Below, piece by piece: positions 33,763-45,152 of a DNA stretch of 64,000 bases. Both the position numbers and the translations under genes were made by a program. This stretch comes from Tragulus kanchil (lineage: Eukaryota > Chordata > Mammalia > Artiodactyla > Tragulidae), in contig JAIOJX010000031.1 of the NCBI GenBank assembly GCA_022376925.1, forward strand, positions 141,688,854-141,752,853, in the 5' to 3' direction. The notes under the pieces are model-generated. The model was not told the origin of the DNA. It worked only from the letters and a program-made list of their open reading frames with translations, and did no database searches. Positions within the stretch are counted from its first letter, which is position 1, and every line of letters starts with the position of its first letter.

Positions 33763-34699
33763 CAAGGAGGACCCATGGATAGGGCACTCCTAAAGTGTCT
33801 GGAACATTAAAAGTCTGACATTTTTATGGCTCTTTGACTTCAAGACTTCAGCATCTGTGTTCTTTACACAACATTGTTCTCGGCCATCAGGCACATTGGT
33901 GACTCAGCATTTTCTAAAAGGGTGGATGGCTATTGTCTTTCACATTTTTTCCAGGGCAGCTACTCACGTCCTGCAAATTATCCATCATTATTGATGGTTT
34001 AAATGTTTGTGGTGGTTTTGAAATTGTATTCACTATTCTCATAGGATGAGATTTTGAAAGGTTTCTGCTCTGCACATATTTGTATGCATACTATGTGAAT
34101 ATGAGATATTTGGTAGAACAAAATAATCTTTTTAAAAAAATCACAGTGGCTTAAGCTAAGACTCCCTCACCATGAGTCAGGCAACAAAACCTTGATTGAA
34201 ATGGATTATTATGTTAATGAAATATTATGAATTATGTAGGATTTGCATTTTTAATATTGTGAATTACTTCTCATGATTTTACTATTATTATTAGTCACAA
34301 TAAGTCTATTTCTGTTAAATTTTTGTTAAGATAAGACAAGGAGCTTGATCAAGTGGACTAAATTTCTGCCTCTCTGATGATTAAGATTTGGTCTCTTTTC
34401 TTCTTTTGTACTTAAACTGGTCAAGAGTATCTCAGGGGCTTTCCAGAAATGACTAGGATAAATGAAAGGAAAGGATGAAGATTATGTGTACCTATTTAGA
34501 TAGGAATTTTTTGTTAAAAGTTAAAAATTAACTCAAGAAATAACAAGCAAAAATGAATCTTATGTTAAGCACTTAGCATGTTGTTGGCATGTATTGGTTG
34601 CTTTCCTAGCATCTATTCCTTTTCTCCTTTCTCCGCCTAAAACACCCGTTGTCCTTTGGGAAATTCTTTCTCCCATATCAATATGTGGGAGGGATAAAC

Positions 34700-35110
34700 C
34701 CCACCATCTGCCCCCAAGGGGAGTCCTGATTGGTTCAATTCAGACAGCATATGCTATCTCCTTGTCCATTGGCTCAGAGGTAGGCATGCGGCCTTATCTG
34801 GGCCAATGAGTGTGTATCCTAGGACATGTATAGGGCAAAGGAGTCTCTCTTCCTTTGGATAGCATGGTTTATGGTGTGAGGTCTGAAATGCCAGCAGCCA
34901 TTTTGCCACCACCAAAGAAAAGCCTAGAGCTGCAAATGAACCTGGGTTTCTACCTCACAAAAGGCAGCAGAGAGACAGAAAGAAGATGGGTCTTTGGTCA
35001 GCACCCAAACCAGCCCAGAACGGCCTCTGGTCTCCTTAGCTACATGAGTGACACTCAGTAAGACTGTTATCATATAAGGTCATTTGATATAAGGTTTCTT
35101 TCACTTACAG
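34700..35110 (+). repeat. Ancient mammalian repeat, family not assigned (T10 copy A)
   Basis: 'cctgattggttcaattcaga', 'atctgggccaatgagtgt' and 'ccagcagccattttgccacc' follow a pattern I know from an old mammalian interspersed repeat but cannot name. The shadow ORFs here are unlikely to be genes. Duplicated at about 35820-36240. Confidence 0.4.
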
Positions 35111-35819
35111 CAAAACCAGAAAGCTGCAAATGGAGTAGGGGCCCAGGAAGTGACTTGAGTTTTGGTAGAACAAAAGGTAATTTTCTGCTCTGCACATATT
35201 TGTATGCATACTATGTGAATATGAGATATTTGGTAGAACAAAATAATCTTTTTAAAAAAATCACAGTGGCTTAAGCTAAGACTCCCTCACCATGAGTCAG
35301 GCAACAAAACCTTGATTGAAATGGATTATTATGTTAATGAAATATTATGAATTATGTAGGATTTGCATTTTTAATATTGTGAATTACTTCTCATGATTTT
35401 ACTATTATTATTAGTCACAATAAGTCTATTTCTGTTAAATTTTTGTTAAGATAAGACAAGGAGCTTGATCAAGTGGACTAAATTTCTGCCTCTCTGATGA
35501 TTAAGATTTGGTCTCTTTTCTTCTTTTGTACTTAAACTGGTCAAGAGTATCTCAGGGGCTTTCCAGAAATGACTAGGATAAATGAAAGGAAAGGATGAAG
35601 ATTATGTGTACCTATTTAGATAGGAATTTTTTGTTAAAAGTTAAAAATTAACTCAAGAAATAACAAGCAAAAATGAATCTTATGTTAAGCACTTAGCATG
35701 TTGTTGGCATGTATTGGTTGCTTTCCTAGCATCTATTCCTTTTCTCCTTTCTCCGCCTAAAACACCCGTTGTCCTTTGGGAAATTCTTTCTCCCATATCA
35801 ATATGTGGGAGGGATAAAC

Positions 35820-36240
35820 CCCACCATCTGCCCCCAAGGGGAGTCCTGATTGGTTCAATTCAGACAGCATATGCTATCTCCTTGTCCATTGGCTCAGAGG
35901 TAGGCATGCGGCCTTATCTGGGCCAATGAGTGTGTATCCTAGGACATGTATAGGGCAAAGGAGTCTCTCTTCCTTTGGATAGCATGGTTTATGGTGTGAG
36001 GTCTGAAATGCCAGCAGCCATTTTGCCACCACCAAAGAAAAGCCTAGAGCTGCAAATGAACCTGGGTTTCTCTACCTCACAAAAGGCAGCAGAGAGACAG
36101 AAAGAAGATGGGTCTTTGGTCAGCACCCAAACCAGCCCAGAACGGCCTCTGGTCTCCTTAGCTACATGAGTGACACTCAGTAAGACTGTTATCATATAAG
36201 GTCATTTGATATAAGGTTTCTTTCACTTACAGCAAAAACC
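35820..36240 (+). repeat. Ancient mammalian repeat (T10 copy B)
   Basis: Duplicate of 34700-35110. Confidence 0.4.
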
Positions 36241-36310
36241 AGAAACTCTCCACACGGCTCTCTCGTGGAATCGAAGCTCAGGAATGGAGTAGGGGCCCAG
36301 GAAGTGACTG

Positions 36311-36774
36311 GGAACAGGAACTCTGATCCGCATCTCTGAGGCTTCTTGTCCCTCTCGCTTCCCACAGGAGCACCCCGCTGGCACCCTCTGGTCCACACTT
36401 TCAGTTGTAGGCTCTTAGTAGCAGCTCTGCATTTCCACGATGGAAATGTTAATTGGACGAGCTTAGGTCAGAGGTCAACTTTGGATCCCCAAACTCTGGT
36501 TAGAATATCAGGGTCAGAAAGCACGAAGATGACATCCAGTCAACCCCAAGGGTGGGAAGGCAGCTCTGAGAGGAAGAGGCGGAGATGGATGGTGGTTGGG
36601 AGGCGCCCAGGCATTGCAGCAAGTCTCCACTCTAGGTGGACTCTGGGAGGTCTCATGAAACCTAGGAGCTACTGCTTCCTCCTGTAAAATGGAAACACTA
36701 CACCGCACTACTACACAGGGCTTTTTAGAAAATATTTTTATTATCGAAGTAAAGGTGGTTCAGAGATTATAATA
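36311..36774. other. Unique sequence, no gene seen
   Basis: A 113-codon ORF (36346-36687) has no recognisable domain. No repeat recognised. Confidence 0.45.
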
Positions 36775-36854
36775 TGGGGTTGACCAAAAAGGTCATTTGG
36801 GTTTTTTCATAACATCTTACTAGAAGAGGCAAATGGCCCTTTTGGCTGACCCAA
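36775..36854. mobile_element. 80 bp mariner-derived MITE flanked by TA
   Basis: The left end TGGGGTTGACCAAAAAGGTC and the right end, read on the other strand, TTGGGTCAGCCAAAAGGGCC are imperfect inverted repeats of the ruminant mariner type. TA dinucleotides lie directly outside at 36773-36774 and 36855-36856. No coding capacity. Confidence 0.9.
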
Positions 36855-36856
36855 TA

Positions 36857-37080
36857 CTAAGTCGAATAAGACAAACAGAAAAAATGATATTGCTTAATGA
36901 GTAAGACAAGCAGAAAAAATTCATATGATATTGCTTCTATGTGGAATCTTAAAAACTGATACCAATGAAGGTATGCACAAAACAGAAATAGATCCACAGA
37001 CAGAGAAAACAAACTTATGGTTACCCAAGGGGAAAGGGAGGTAGGAATGCATTAGGAGTTTGGGATTAGTATATACCAAG
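36857..37080 (+). mobile_element. L1 3' UTR fragment
   Basis: 'tatgtggaatcttaaaaac', 'acaaacttatggttacccaa' and 'attaggagtttgggattagt' match artiodactyl L1 3' UTR. It starts next to the MITE. Confidence 0.85.
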
Positions 37081-37097
37081 GGGCTTTCTTTCTTTCT

Positions 37098-37440
37098 TTT
37101 TTAATTTGCTATTCCTTTTTTAAAGTTTATTTACTTTGAATTGAAGGATCATTGTTTTACAATATTGTGCTGATTTCTGCCATATATCAGTCTGAATCAG
37201 CCTTAGGTATACTTATGTCCCCTCCCTCTTGAACCTCCTTCCCACCCACGACCCTGCTAGGTTGCCACGGAGCGCAGGTGTGAGCTCCCTGGGTCATAGG
37301 GCACGTCTCCACTGGATATCTGCTTTACGTACGGTGGTGGTGTGTTTCCATGCTGCTCTCTGTTCACCCCACCCTCTCTTTTCCTGACTCTGCCCACATG
37401 TCTGTTCCCTATGTCTGCATCCCCATGGCTGCCCAAAGGG
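37098..37440 (-). mobile_element. L1 3' UTR fragment, opposite orientation
   Basis: Minus-strand L1 3' UTR after a CTTT-rich stretch: 'tttactttgaattgaagga', 'gaatcagccttaggtatac' and 'gttccctatgtctgcatcc'. It is a separate insertion from the plus-strand fragment just upstream. Confidence 0.8.
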
Positions 37441-38559
37441 CTTTCCTGAGTATAAAAGGAGACAGATAATGGGACAGGCAAGCTCTCAGCAGTGCTGAGC
37501 ACACCAGACGGGTTCTCTAATGATATTATGGCTGTGCACCTGTTTGCCTGCTCCACTCTGGGGGCATTCGTAAGCAGTGTGGCAAACAACTCAGTGTCCC
37601 TAGAACTGACCCTTAGGCATCTCAGGTCTTTCTAACGCTGGCGAGCAAACATCACTTTGCCAGGTAGTCATTTTCTAGGTCCTTTAGTCTATAAAGTCCA
37701 TGAATAAAAACAATGATTGAGAAAACACAGAGGACTAATCACAAACATTCCCCTAGTTTCCTCTTTTTCCCTCGTAAGTACATCATCTGCTTTTGTAAGA
37801 ACTCAGTGAAATACCTGCTCTATCCCTTTTCACTGATTTAAAAAGATAGGCTGCAGCCTATCCACATGGCCCAGCCCTGCTCTCTCAGCTCTTTAGGGGG
37901 AAGAATCAAGACAGAAATGTGCCCTTTCACCTGCCAAGCCTTTCCTGAGTGTCCCTGGGGCCAGGGTGTGGACACAGGATGCTCATGGCAGGCCCATTCA
38001 CCCAAGACTCTTGGTGGACTAGTGAAGGACGCAGTCAAGGTCACCAGCTGGTACCTCGATCATCTGCAGGCCAGTCTCTTGGAAAGTTTCTGCTGAGGGA
38101 GCTATGGACGTGGATGTGCTGTGGAGAGCTCGGGGGCTTCTCTCAGGGTGCCCCAGGCTGCAAGGTGGGCTCTTAATGACGGTGAGTGGGTCAAGATGAG
38201 GCAGGGTCCAGTGAGATGACTGGATCGCCAGCCCTGGGTGACCGAGTCAGCTGCCGGGAACTCCAGAGAGGAGCAGTGGTGTCGTAGAGAGCAGGAAGCT
38301 GAGGCAGGGCTGAATGTTGGCAACACCCTGAGACCATGAAAGATGGTGACCCATTCTAGCCAGGGTGGAGAGATGGAGTGTAGGAGAAACGTTAGGGTGT
38401 AGTGGGAAAGGGTAGTGAGGTGTGGAGCAAGTGGAATTGACAGAGTTCTGCTGGGACCCAAGAGAGAGTAGCCTCTGAAAAGTAATGGTAATAAAGGCAA
38501 GGGTGGATAGTAGTCACCAACTGTTGCTGCTTACAGCCACTGAATTAAAGTCTTGGTGC
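37441..38559. other. Unique sequence, no gene seen
   Basis: Moderately GC-rich, with ORFs up to 132 codons on both strands but no recognised domain, repeat or splice pattern. Confidence 0.45.
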
Positions 38560-38690
38560 TGCCTCATCCCCATTGTCTTGTGAAATAGGACACAACTGTG
38601 CTCCCCATTTTACAGATAGGAAAACCAAAGCTCAGAGAGGTTAAGGAATCTAGCAAAGGTGAGGGGACCTGTAAAAGAAGACAGGCTGAC
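38560..38690 (-). repeat. MIR SINE
   Basis: 'cattttacagataggaaaac' and 'gctcagagaggttaaggaat' are a reverse-complement MIR core. Confidence 0.8.
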
Positions 38691-38894
38691 AATTGTAGGT
38701 CAAAGCAGCGCAAAGCCTATCGTTGGCAGCCTCTGACTTCAGCTGAGCCCCTATATATGATGCTTTTTGAAGAGCAAGCTTCTGGCCAGCCCTTCCTCAT
38801 GCCATGGATAAAGACCTACTCATTAATAACAGCAGACATCCCTAATTTACCAGCCTGCCTTTCCTTATTGCACCTAAGCATGGTCTCAGATATT

Positions 38895-39164
38895 TTTTTA
38901 AATTTCGGCCTCTTTTATTGTTTTTCTATCCATTTATTTTCATCCATCTTTATTCTTTGGCCTGTGTGGGCCTCCCACTGCAGTGGCCTCTCTCGGTGCA
39001 GAGCACCAGTTCTGGGCGCATGCGCTCCAGAGCGCTGGCTCCTAATTGGACACACCCATCCAGCCGCTCCGCAGCACGTAGGTTCTTCCCAGGCCAGGTA
39101 TGGAACCGGTGCCCCTTGCCCTGCAAGGCGGACTCTCTACCCACTGGACCACCAGGAAAACCCC
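38895..39164 (-). repeat. Composite CHR-like SINE
   Basis: Minus-strand copy: 'ggcctgtgtgggcctcccac', 'gggcgcatgcgctccagagc', 'tccagccgctccgcagcacg' and 'actggaccaccaggaaaa'. It lies inside, and creates much of, a spurious 240-codon ORF. Confidence 0.92.
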
Positions 39165-39454
39165 AACATGAGTGTTTTTAGCAGCCACTTCCAACTGACC
39201 AGACTGGCATGGAGACCCCTGGTCTACAGGGTTTGCAGGAGTTCTGGTTCATGTGAACCAGAGGAGACTTTCCAGGGAATTGAGGCAGGTGGAGCCTTGA
39301 AGTGGGGGTGTGTATGTTAGTGAAAGGATCAGTTTCAAGCGGGAGGATGAAAAGAAGTGATAGCCAGCTCTGGGGCTGGGGAAGCCTGTAGACATGACAG
39401 CATAAGCTTCACAGACATAAGACAACCGTTTAACAAGGTATGTTATCACAGGTA

Positions 39455-39655
39455 TATTTCCAGTGGTAAAGAACACACATGCCAGTGCAGGAGAGACAAG
39501 AGACATGGATTAGATCCCTGGATCGGGAAGATCCCCCTGGAGAAGGAAATGGCAGCCCATCACAGTATTTTTACCTGAAGAAACTCATGGACAGAGGAGC
39601 CTGGTGGGCTATAGTCCATGTGGTGGATAAGAGTCAGGCATGACTAAAGCAACTT
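39455..39655 (+). repeat. Bov-tA SINE, 5' end diverged
   Basis: 'gatcgggaagatccccctgg', 'aaggaaatggcagcccatca' and 'ggacagaggagcctggtggg'. The head is eroded to 'tttccagtggtaaagaac'. Confidence 0.88.
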
Positions 39656-39733
39656 TGCATGCATGCACGCATGTTATCACAACACTTTTCCCCCCTGAAT
39701 ACCTTTAACACTTGGTTATAAAGAAGTCTGATT

Positions 39734-40001
39734 GGGCTTCCCTGGTGGTCCAGTGGGTAAAGACACTGCCTTGCAGTGCAAGGGGCGCCGGTTCGATCCC
39801 TGGTCTGGGAAGATCCCACGTGCCGCGGAGCAGCTGGACTGATTTGTCCAATTGCTGAGCCAGCACTCTGGAGTGCATGCGCCCAGAGCCGGTGCTCTGC
39901 AGCAAGAGGCCACAGTGACGGGGGGCCCACACAGGCCAAAAAGGAACAAAGATGGATGAAAATGGATGGATAAAAGACCAAAAGAAGTGACCGAAAAAAC
40001 A
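39734..40001 (+). repeat. Composite CHR-like SINE with target-site duplication
   Basis: Full head 'gggcttccctggtggtccag', B box GGTTCGATCCC, body and 'aagaccaaaagaagtgaccg' tail. The 10 bp direct repeats AAGTCTGATT lie at 39724-39733 and 40002-40011. Confidence 0.93.
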
Positions 40002-40011
40002 AAGTCTGATT

Positions 40012-40639
40012 ATAGCAGCTTTTCTCTTATATCTTAGTTTACTGAGAATTTATTCCTCATGTAACATAATTTGAGGTTGCTTATAGTAAGAAGCATGTGA
40101 TCTTTAATTAAACATTTAAAAATCGTATTCAACTATGAGAACTAGGAGAAGGGAGGAGATAATTTTGCCACAAATTTTATGCAATACGGTCACCATGTTT
40201 TAAAATCAAGCTTATCCTTGAGCTTCCTGACAGCCAGATAATAAAGGGTAATTGTATGAGTTCTCCTTGTCTGATAAGAGATTTAGGAAAGAGTATAAAC
40301 TGGTGGTTTGTCAGGCTTCCACTTTTCATGGTTTAGCTGTAAAAACTTTCAAATCAGGAGTCGTCACTGGAAAATGCAGCCTTGCTGTAAGATGACACGA
40401 TATGGCGACTCTATGTTCGAGTCCTTCAAGTTCAACAAGCAGCAGGAAGGGAGTACTGGTTTCCCCTTTACACCAGCAGGCAGCCTCCTGTGGGTCACAC
40501 TTCCCACCATTCTCTATAATTCGTCCCCTTTGTCACCTGCTTGGCCCCTGTCAGTGTCTGAAATAAATGGCCTAAGTGAGCATCTTGCATACACACACCA
40601 TCTCTGATCTATTCTACCCATCAAAGCTAGGGTGGTCCT
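40012..40639. other. Unique sequence, no gene seen
   Basis: No repeat recognised. The 40180-40290 stretch is A/T-rich with GATAA and TAATT motifs. The ORF at 40308-40607 (99 codons) has no recognisable domain. Confidence 0.45.
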
Positions 40640-40985
40640 GTTAATGCAGACATTAAATCATGTTCTTCCTTTGCTCACGGCCCTCCAGCAGCCCCTTTCG
40701 TCTTCCCAGTAAACACCAGCGCTCTTAAAAGGACCTCGTCCTGGACACTGTCCCTGTTTCCTTACTCCTTCAACTTAGCTCTTTCTGTGTCTCAAACCCA
40801 CCAACTACACTCCTGCCTTCAGGCCTTCGCATGGGCTTTGCGCTCTGCCTGGAACGCTCTTCACTCTGTATGGCTGCCAGCTCAGGGGTCTGTTCCACTG
40901 GCATCTTATCACTGAGCCCTTCTATTAACCCCTTCACGTAAAATTACCCTTCTCCCCAACTCTCTACCCCCAGATCTGCTTCACT
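40640..40985 (+). repeat. L2 LINE 3' end
   Basis: 'cttcaggccttcgcatgggc', 'ttgcgctctgcctggaacgc' and 'ctcttcactctgtatggctg' match the L2 3' region well. Confidence 0.82.
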
Positions 40986-40999
40986 TTTTAAAGGGAAAT

Positions 41000-41203
41000 G
41001 TGGTAGTCACTCAGTCACACCTGACTCTTTGTGACCCTGTGGACTGTAGCCCGCCAGGCTCCTCTGTCCATGGGATTCTCCAGGCAAGAATCCTGAAGTG
41101 GGTTGCCATTTCCTTCTTCAGGGGATCTTCCTGACCCAAGGATCAAACCCAGCTCTCCCGCATGGCAGGTAGATGTTTTACTCCCTAAGCCACAAGGAAA
41201 ACC
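41000..41203 (-). repeat. Bov-tA SINE
   Basis: Minus-strand Bov-tA: 'ggactgtagcccgccaggct', 'gggttgccatttccttcttc' and 'ctaagccacaaggaaaaccc'. Confidence 0.93.
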
Positions 41204-41920
41204 CTAATTATTACGTGACCTATTTCTATTTCATATTCATTTTCTGTTTTCACAGATGGCCACGCACATTCTATAGGGGATGGGAGTGGGGAGAAGCCAT
41301 GTGTGTTCACTGATGGACGCCCACCACCAGATCAGTGCCTGGCACCCGGGAGCCCCTGAGGGTGGTGTGAATGGAGAAAGGTCTTCGAAGGCGCAACATT
41401 TATATGTGAGACCCACATACATAATCTTCCTGAATAAAGATATCTTTATATAAGCATAAAGCTTAGAGATGCAAAGATCCATTGTTTCATCTTTGTCTGT
41501 AAAGATACAATGCTGTAAAGATGGCGATATTTATATCTATAGCGTTTCCAGATTAAAGGCCAAACAATGACCAGCAGTCATCGAGGCAGAACAATGAGAA
41601 AGCTGTTTATAGTTTCTTTGCCAGGCACACTGTTTCTGGGAGCTCCTTCTTTTTCTTTTTGATTTTTTAAAAATTTTAAATAAGCTCTATTAACCCTTGT
41701 GTGATTAACTCCTTCTAGAAATATACTCCATTGGCCAACTTGTCTATATCTGATAGGTTAGGATCTAAACGTGGGACATTCAGATTTACAAATGACCCTT
41801 AGACATGGAGAGGCAGCCGGGACTCAGACCCAGGCAGCCCCCGCTCCTCTCACCCAGGCCAGCCGGGTAAGAACCATTTGGACAGCCTGGGCTCAGCTTA
41901 TTTCATCAAGAATCCACATA
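41204..41920. other. Unique sequence, no gene seen
   Basis: No gene or named repeat. There is a T/A-rich patch near 41650-41690. Confidence 0.5.
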
Positions 41921-42240
41921 GGGGCTTCTCTGGTGGCTCAATGGTTAAGAATCTGCCTGCCAATGCGGGAGATGCTGGTTGGATCCCTGGTCCGGGAAGA
42001 GCCCACATGTCGCACACAGAGCAAGTAAGTCTGTGTGCTGCAACTACTGAGCCTGTGCTCTAGGGCCCAGGAACCTCAATTACTGAGCCTGTGTGCCTTA
42101 GAGCCTGTGCTCTGCAGCAAGAGAAGCCACTGCAGTGAGAAGCCCTCCTATGGCCCAGAAGAGTAGCCCCAGCTCACCACAGCTAGAGAAAAGCCTGTGT
42201 GGCAACAAAGACCCAGCAGAGAGTAAAATAAAATAAAGAG
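41921..42240 (+). repeat. CHR-type SINE (ruminant classical form)
   Basis: Head 'ggcttctctggtggctcaat', then the body 'gctgcaactactgagcctg', 'gctctgcagcaagagaagcc' and 'caacaaagacccagcagaga', and an A-rich tail. This body differs from the composite form at 3681 and elsewhere. Confidence 0.9.
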
Positions 42241-42556
42241 TTCACACAGACCTACTGTGCATCCATCCAATGAGTCTCCAGGGCCCTGAGCCCATGCCAT
42301 CCACCCCCCACCCCACCCCAAGCCTTCTTGAGCCTAGAGCACTCTGACCTGAACTCCCATTGAGCCAGACTTGCATATTCCCCTAAACAGGGCTAATGCT
42401 GGCATTTTCTGGGGCAAAGCCATTGCTGTCAGGATTTGAGCCCACTTCCTGATCCAGAGAAAAATTTTCACGCTATTCTTCCCAACATGGACTCATTTCA
42501 AATGTTTCTGCTTCCAACTATAGACGACATAGGCGAGGGTCAGTCTGCGCAACAGA
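42241..42556. other. Unique sequence, no gene seen
   Basis: Contains a C-rich run near 42301-42320 and nothing else recognised. Confidence 0.5.
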
Positions 42557-42772
42557 TGGGCTTCTCCTGTGGCTCAGGGGTAAAGAATCCACCTGCAATG
42601 CAGGAGAGAGACCTGGGTTTGATCTTTGGGTCAGGAAGGTCCCGTGAAGGAGAGCACAGCAATCCACTCTAGTACTCTTGCCTGGAGAATCTCATGGACC
42701 AAGGAGCCTGGTGGGCTACATTCCATTGGGTCGAAGACTCTGATATGAGTGAAGCGACTGAGCACACAGCAC
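42557..42772 (+). repeat. Bov-tA SINE
   Basis: 'gggcttctcctgtggctcag', 'gggtttgatctttgggtcag' and 'cttgcctggagaatctcatg'. It ends 11 bp before T11 begins. Confidence 0.92.
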
Positions 42773-43109
42773 GTGGCACCCATGGGTGACCTTTGCTGGC
42801 CTTGTTGCTCCAGCAGCTCATCTTCCTTTCCCTAAATTCTTCTCACCCACTGCCAGCAAGCCCCAGGCAGCCCACTCATCTCCCACCTCCCAATCCTCAA
42901 TCCCTTGGGATGAAACACCAAGGGGGGTGGGGTCTTTCTAGCTGAGTCTGCCCTCCACTGCTGAGACATTTGAGGTGCATTGGAGAGTGAGGGGGTGTGG
43001 TCATTTCCTCTCCAAACCCCCAAAGGTCCTTCTGCTGAGTGGAGGGGGGAAAGTTTCTTTTCCTCCCTTAAAAAACAAACAAACAAAAAAAACACTTCCG
43101 GAGGCAAGC

Positions 43110-43430
43110 TTCAGGAGAAAAGGAAAAGCAGATGTCAGCCCGTGACATAGAATAATCGCTTTGCTCAGTGCTTGTATTTTCCTACCAATTTTGTATTTTT
43201 CAAAAAGGACAATAAAACAATTGTACTCTCGGCTAATTAATGACAAGCTGGTAAAAGCATCTCCTCATTGTCCCATTTATTTCTCCATTTCTCCCAGTTA
43301 ACAGTCCTGTCTCTGAAATGAATCAATGTCGTTTATACAATGCTGTCACCCCATTGTTCCTTTATCATCCTCCATTTTCATAAATCGGGGTGTTAATCCC
43401 TTAATGGCTTTTCTCAGCGCTTAAAAAAAA
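43110..43430. other. Candidate conserved non-coding element C (T11 copy A)
   Basis: Repeat-free and ORF-poor, with 'aggacaataaaacaattgta', 'ctcggctaattaatgacaag' (TAATTA at 43234-43239), 'cattttcataaatcggggtg' and 'gggtgttaatcccttaatgg'. The motif texture fits a homeodomain-rich enhancer. Untested for conservation. Duplicated at 44216-44536. Confidence 0.45.
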
Positions 43431-44215
43431 TGGAAAGAAAAAGAAGGAAAGAGGGGTGAAAAAAAAAAAAAAAAAAAAGCCCAGCATTGCTCGTTCGTAA
43501 TCCTCCAGTAGACAATGCCTGTTTACTCAGACGGCCTGCAATGTGTTTACTCAAAAAAGCAGCTCTGGTTGCAGATTTAGTCCTTCTGTTTGTTGGCTAA
43601 AAGGGCGGGTGGGCAAACCCACGGTGGGTACCCACCCCTGGGGATCTGCCTTTTCCTTAGGTAGAGCCCAGCTCCGCTCCAACCCCAGGTTCCTTGCTGG
43701 CTTTTGGATGAGGCCTCTGACCTTTGCCCTGATGGCCCAGGAAGGCCTTGTCACGTGGGGCACAGAACAGGGGAAGATGGACTAGGGACATTGGGTTCTT
43801 CCTGGGCTTCCCAATTCACACTCCCAGGGACTTCTTACTCTTCTTTCATGGGGGAGCGGTGCAGCGGATCTTCACATGGGGTCCCTGGACCAGCAGGGTG
43901 ACCTTTGCTGGCCTTGTTGCTCCAGCAGCTCATCTTCCTTTCCCTAAATTCTTCTCACCCACTGCCAGCAAGCCCCAGGCAGCCCACTCATCTCCCACCT
44001 CCCAATCCTCAATCCCTTGGGATGAAACACCAAGGGGGGTGGGGTCTTTCTAGCTGAGTCTGCCCTCCACTGCTGAGACATTTGAGGTGCATTGGAGAGT
44101 GAGGGGGTGGTCATTTCCTCCCCAAAACCCCCCAAAGGTCCTTCTGCTGAGTGGAGGGGGGAAAGTTTCTTTTCCTCCCTTAAAAACAAACAAACAAAAA
44201 AACACTTCCGGAGGC

Positions 44216-44536
44216 AAGCTTCAGGAGAAAAGGAAAAGCAGATGTCAGCCCGTGACATAGAATAATCGCTTTGCTCAGTGCTTGTATTTTCCTACCAATT
44301 TTGTATTTTTCAAAAAGGACAATAAAACAATTGTACTCTCGGCTAATTAATGACAAGCTGGTAAAAGCATCTCCTCATTGTCCCATTTATTTCTCCATTT
44401 CTCCCAGTTAACAGTCCTGTCTCTGAAATGAATCAATGTCGTTTATACAATGCTGTCACCCCATTGTTCCTTTATCATCCTCCATTTTCATAAATCGGGG
44501 TGTTAATCCCTTAATGGCTTTTCTCAGCGCTTAAAA
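44216..44536. other. Candidate conserved non-coding element C (T11 copy B)
   Basis: Duplicate of 43110-43430 with no internal differences noticed. Confidence 0.45.
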
Positions 44537-44999
44537 AAAATGGAAAGAAAAAGAAGGAAAGAGGGGTGAAAAAAAAAAAAAGCCCAGCATTGCTCGTTCG
44601 TAATCCTCCAGTAGACAATGCCTGTTTACTCAGACGGCCTGCAATGTGTTTACTCAAAAAAGCAGCTCTGGTTGCAGATTTAGTCCTTCTGTTTGTTGGC
44701 TAAAAGGGCGGGTGGGCAAACCCACGGTGGGTACCCACCCCTGGGGATCTGCCTTTTCCTTAGGTAGAGCCCAGCTCCGCTCCAACCCCAGGTTCCTTGC
44801 TGGCTTTTGGATGAGGCCTCTGACCTTTGCCCTGATGGCCCAGGAAGGCCTTGTCACGTGGGGCACAGAACAGGGGAAGATGGACTAGGGACATTGGGTT
44901 CTTCCTGGGCTTCCCAATTCACACTCCCAGGGACTTCTTACTCTTCTTTCATGGGGGAGCGGTGCAGCGGATCTTCACATGGGGTCCCTGGACCAGCAG

Positions 45000-45152
45000 G
45001 GTCAGGGAACTTATTAAAAATGCAGATCATCAGATCCCCATCAGCATGCTGAATCTGAAACTCTGGGTAAGGGTTCAGCAACTGTATTTTCACAAATCCT
45101 CTGGCAGATTTCTGATGCTCCCCTGCAACTTGAGAACCACTGTACTCAGGAA
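45000..45152 (+). mobile_element. MER5A hAT-Charlie fossil (T12 copy A)
   Basis: 'aacttattaaaaatgcagat', 'gctgaatctgaaactctggg' and 'cttgagaaccactgtactca' match MER5A. Non-coding DNA transposon remnant. Duplicated at 46070-46220. Confidence 0.85.

Larger units (their letters stand above)
34062..36310. repeat. Tandem duplication T10, unit about 1.12 kb, with indel
   Basis: Copy A is 34062-35155 and copy B is 35182-36310, offset 1120. Copy B has about 36 bp (near 36246-36281) missing from copy A, plus a TC insertion near 36072. About 26 bp of filler (35156-35181) contains 'tttggtagaacaaaa', which also occurs inside the unit near 34110. Confidence 0.93.
42784..45002. repeat. Tandem duplication T11, unit about 1.11 kb
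   Basis: Copy A is 42784-43895 and copy B is 43896-45002. The initial offset is 1112, and the 4 bp microhomology GGGT lies at the join. Differences concentrate in homopolymers: the A run near 43460 is about 19-20 against 13 in copy B, and C and A runs near 43015 and 43080 differ. Confidence 0.95.

Noticed and set aside
38598..39320. 240-codon plus-strand ORF, the longest in the window
   Set aside because: Its second half is a minus-strand composite SINE (38895-39164) read through, and the rest has no recognisable domain. It appears open by chance.
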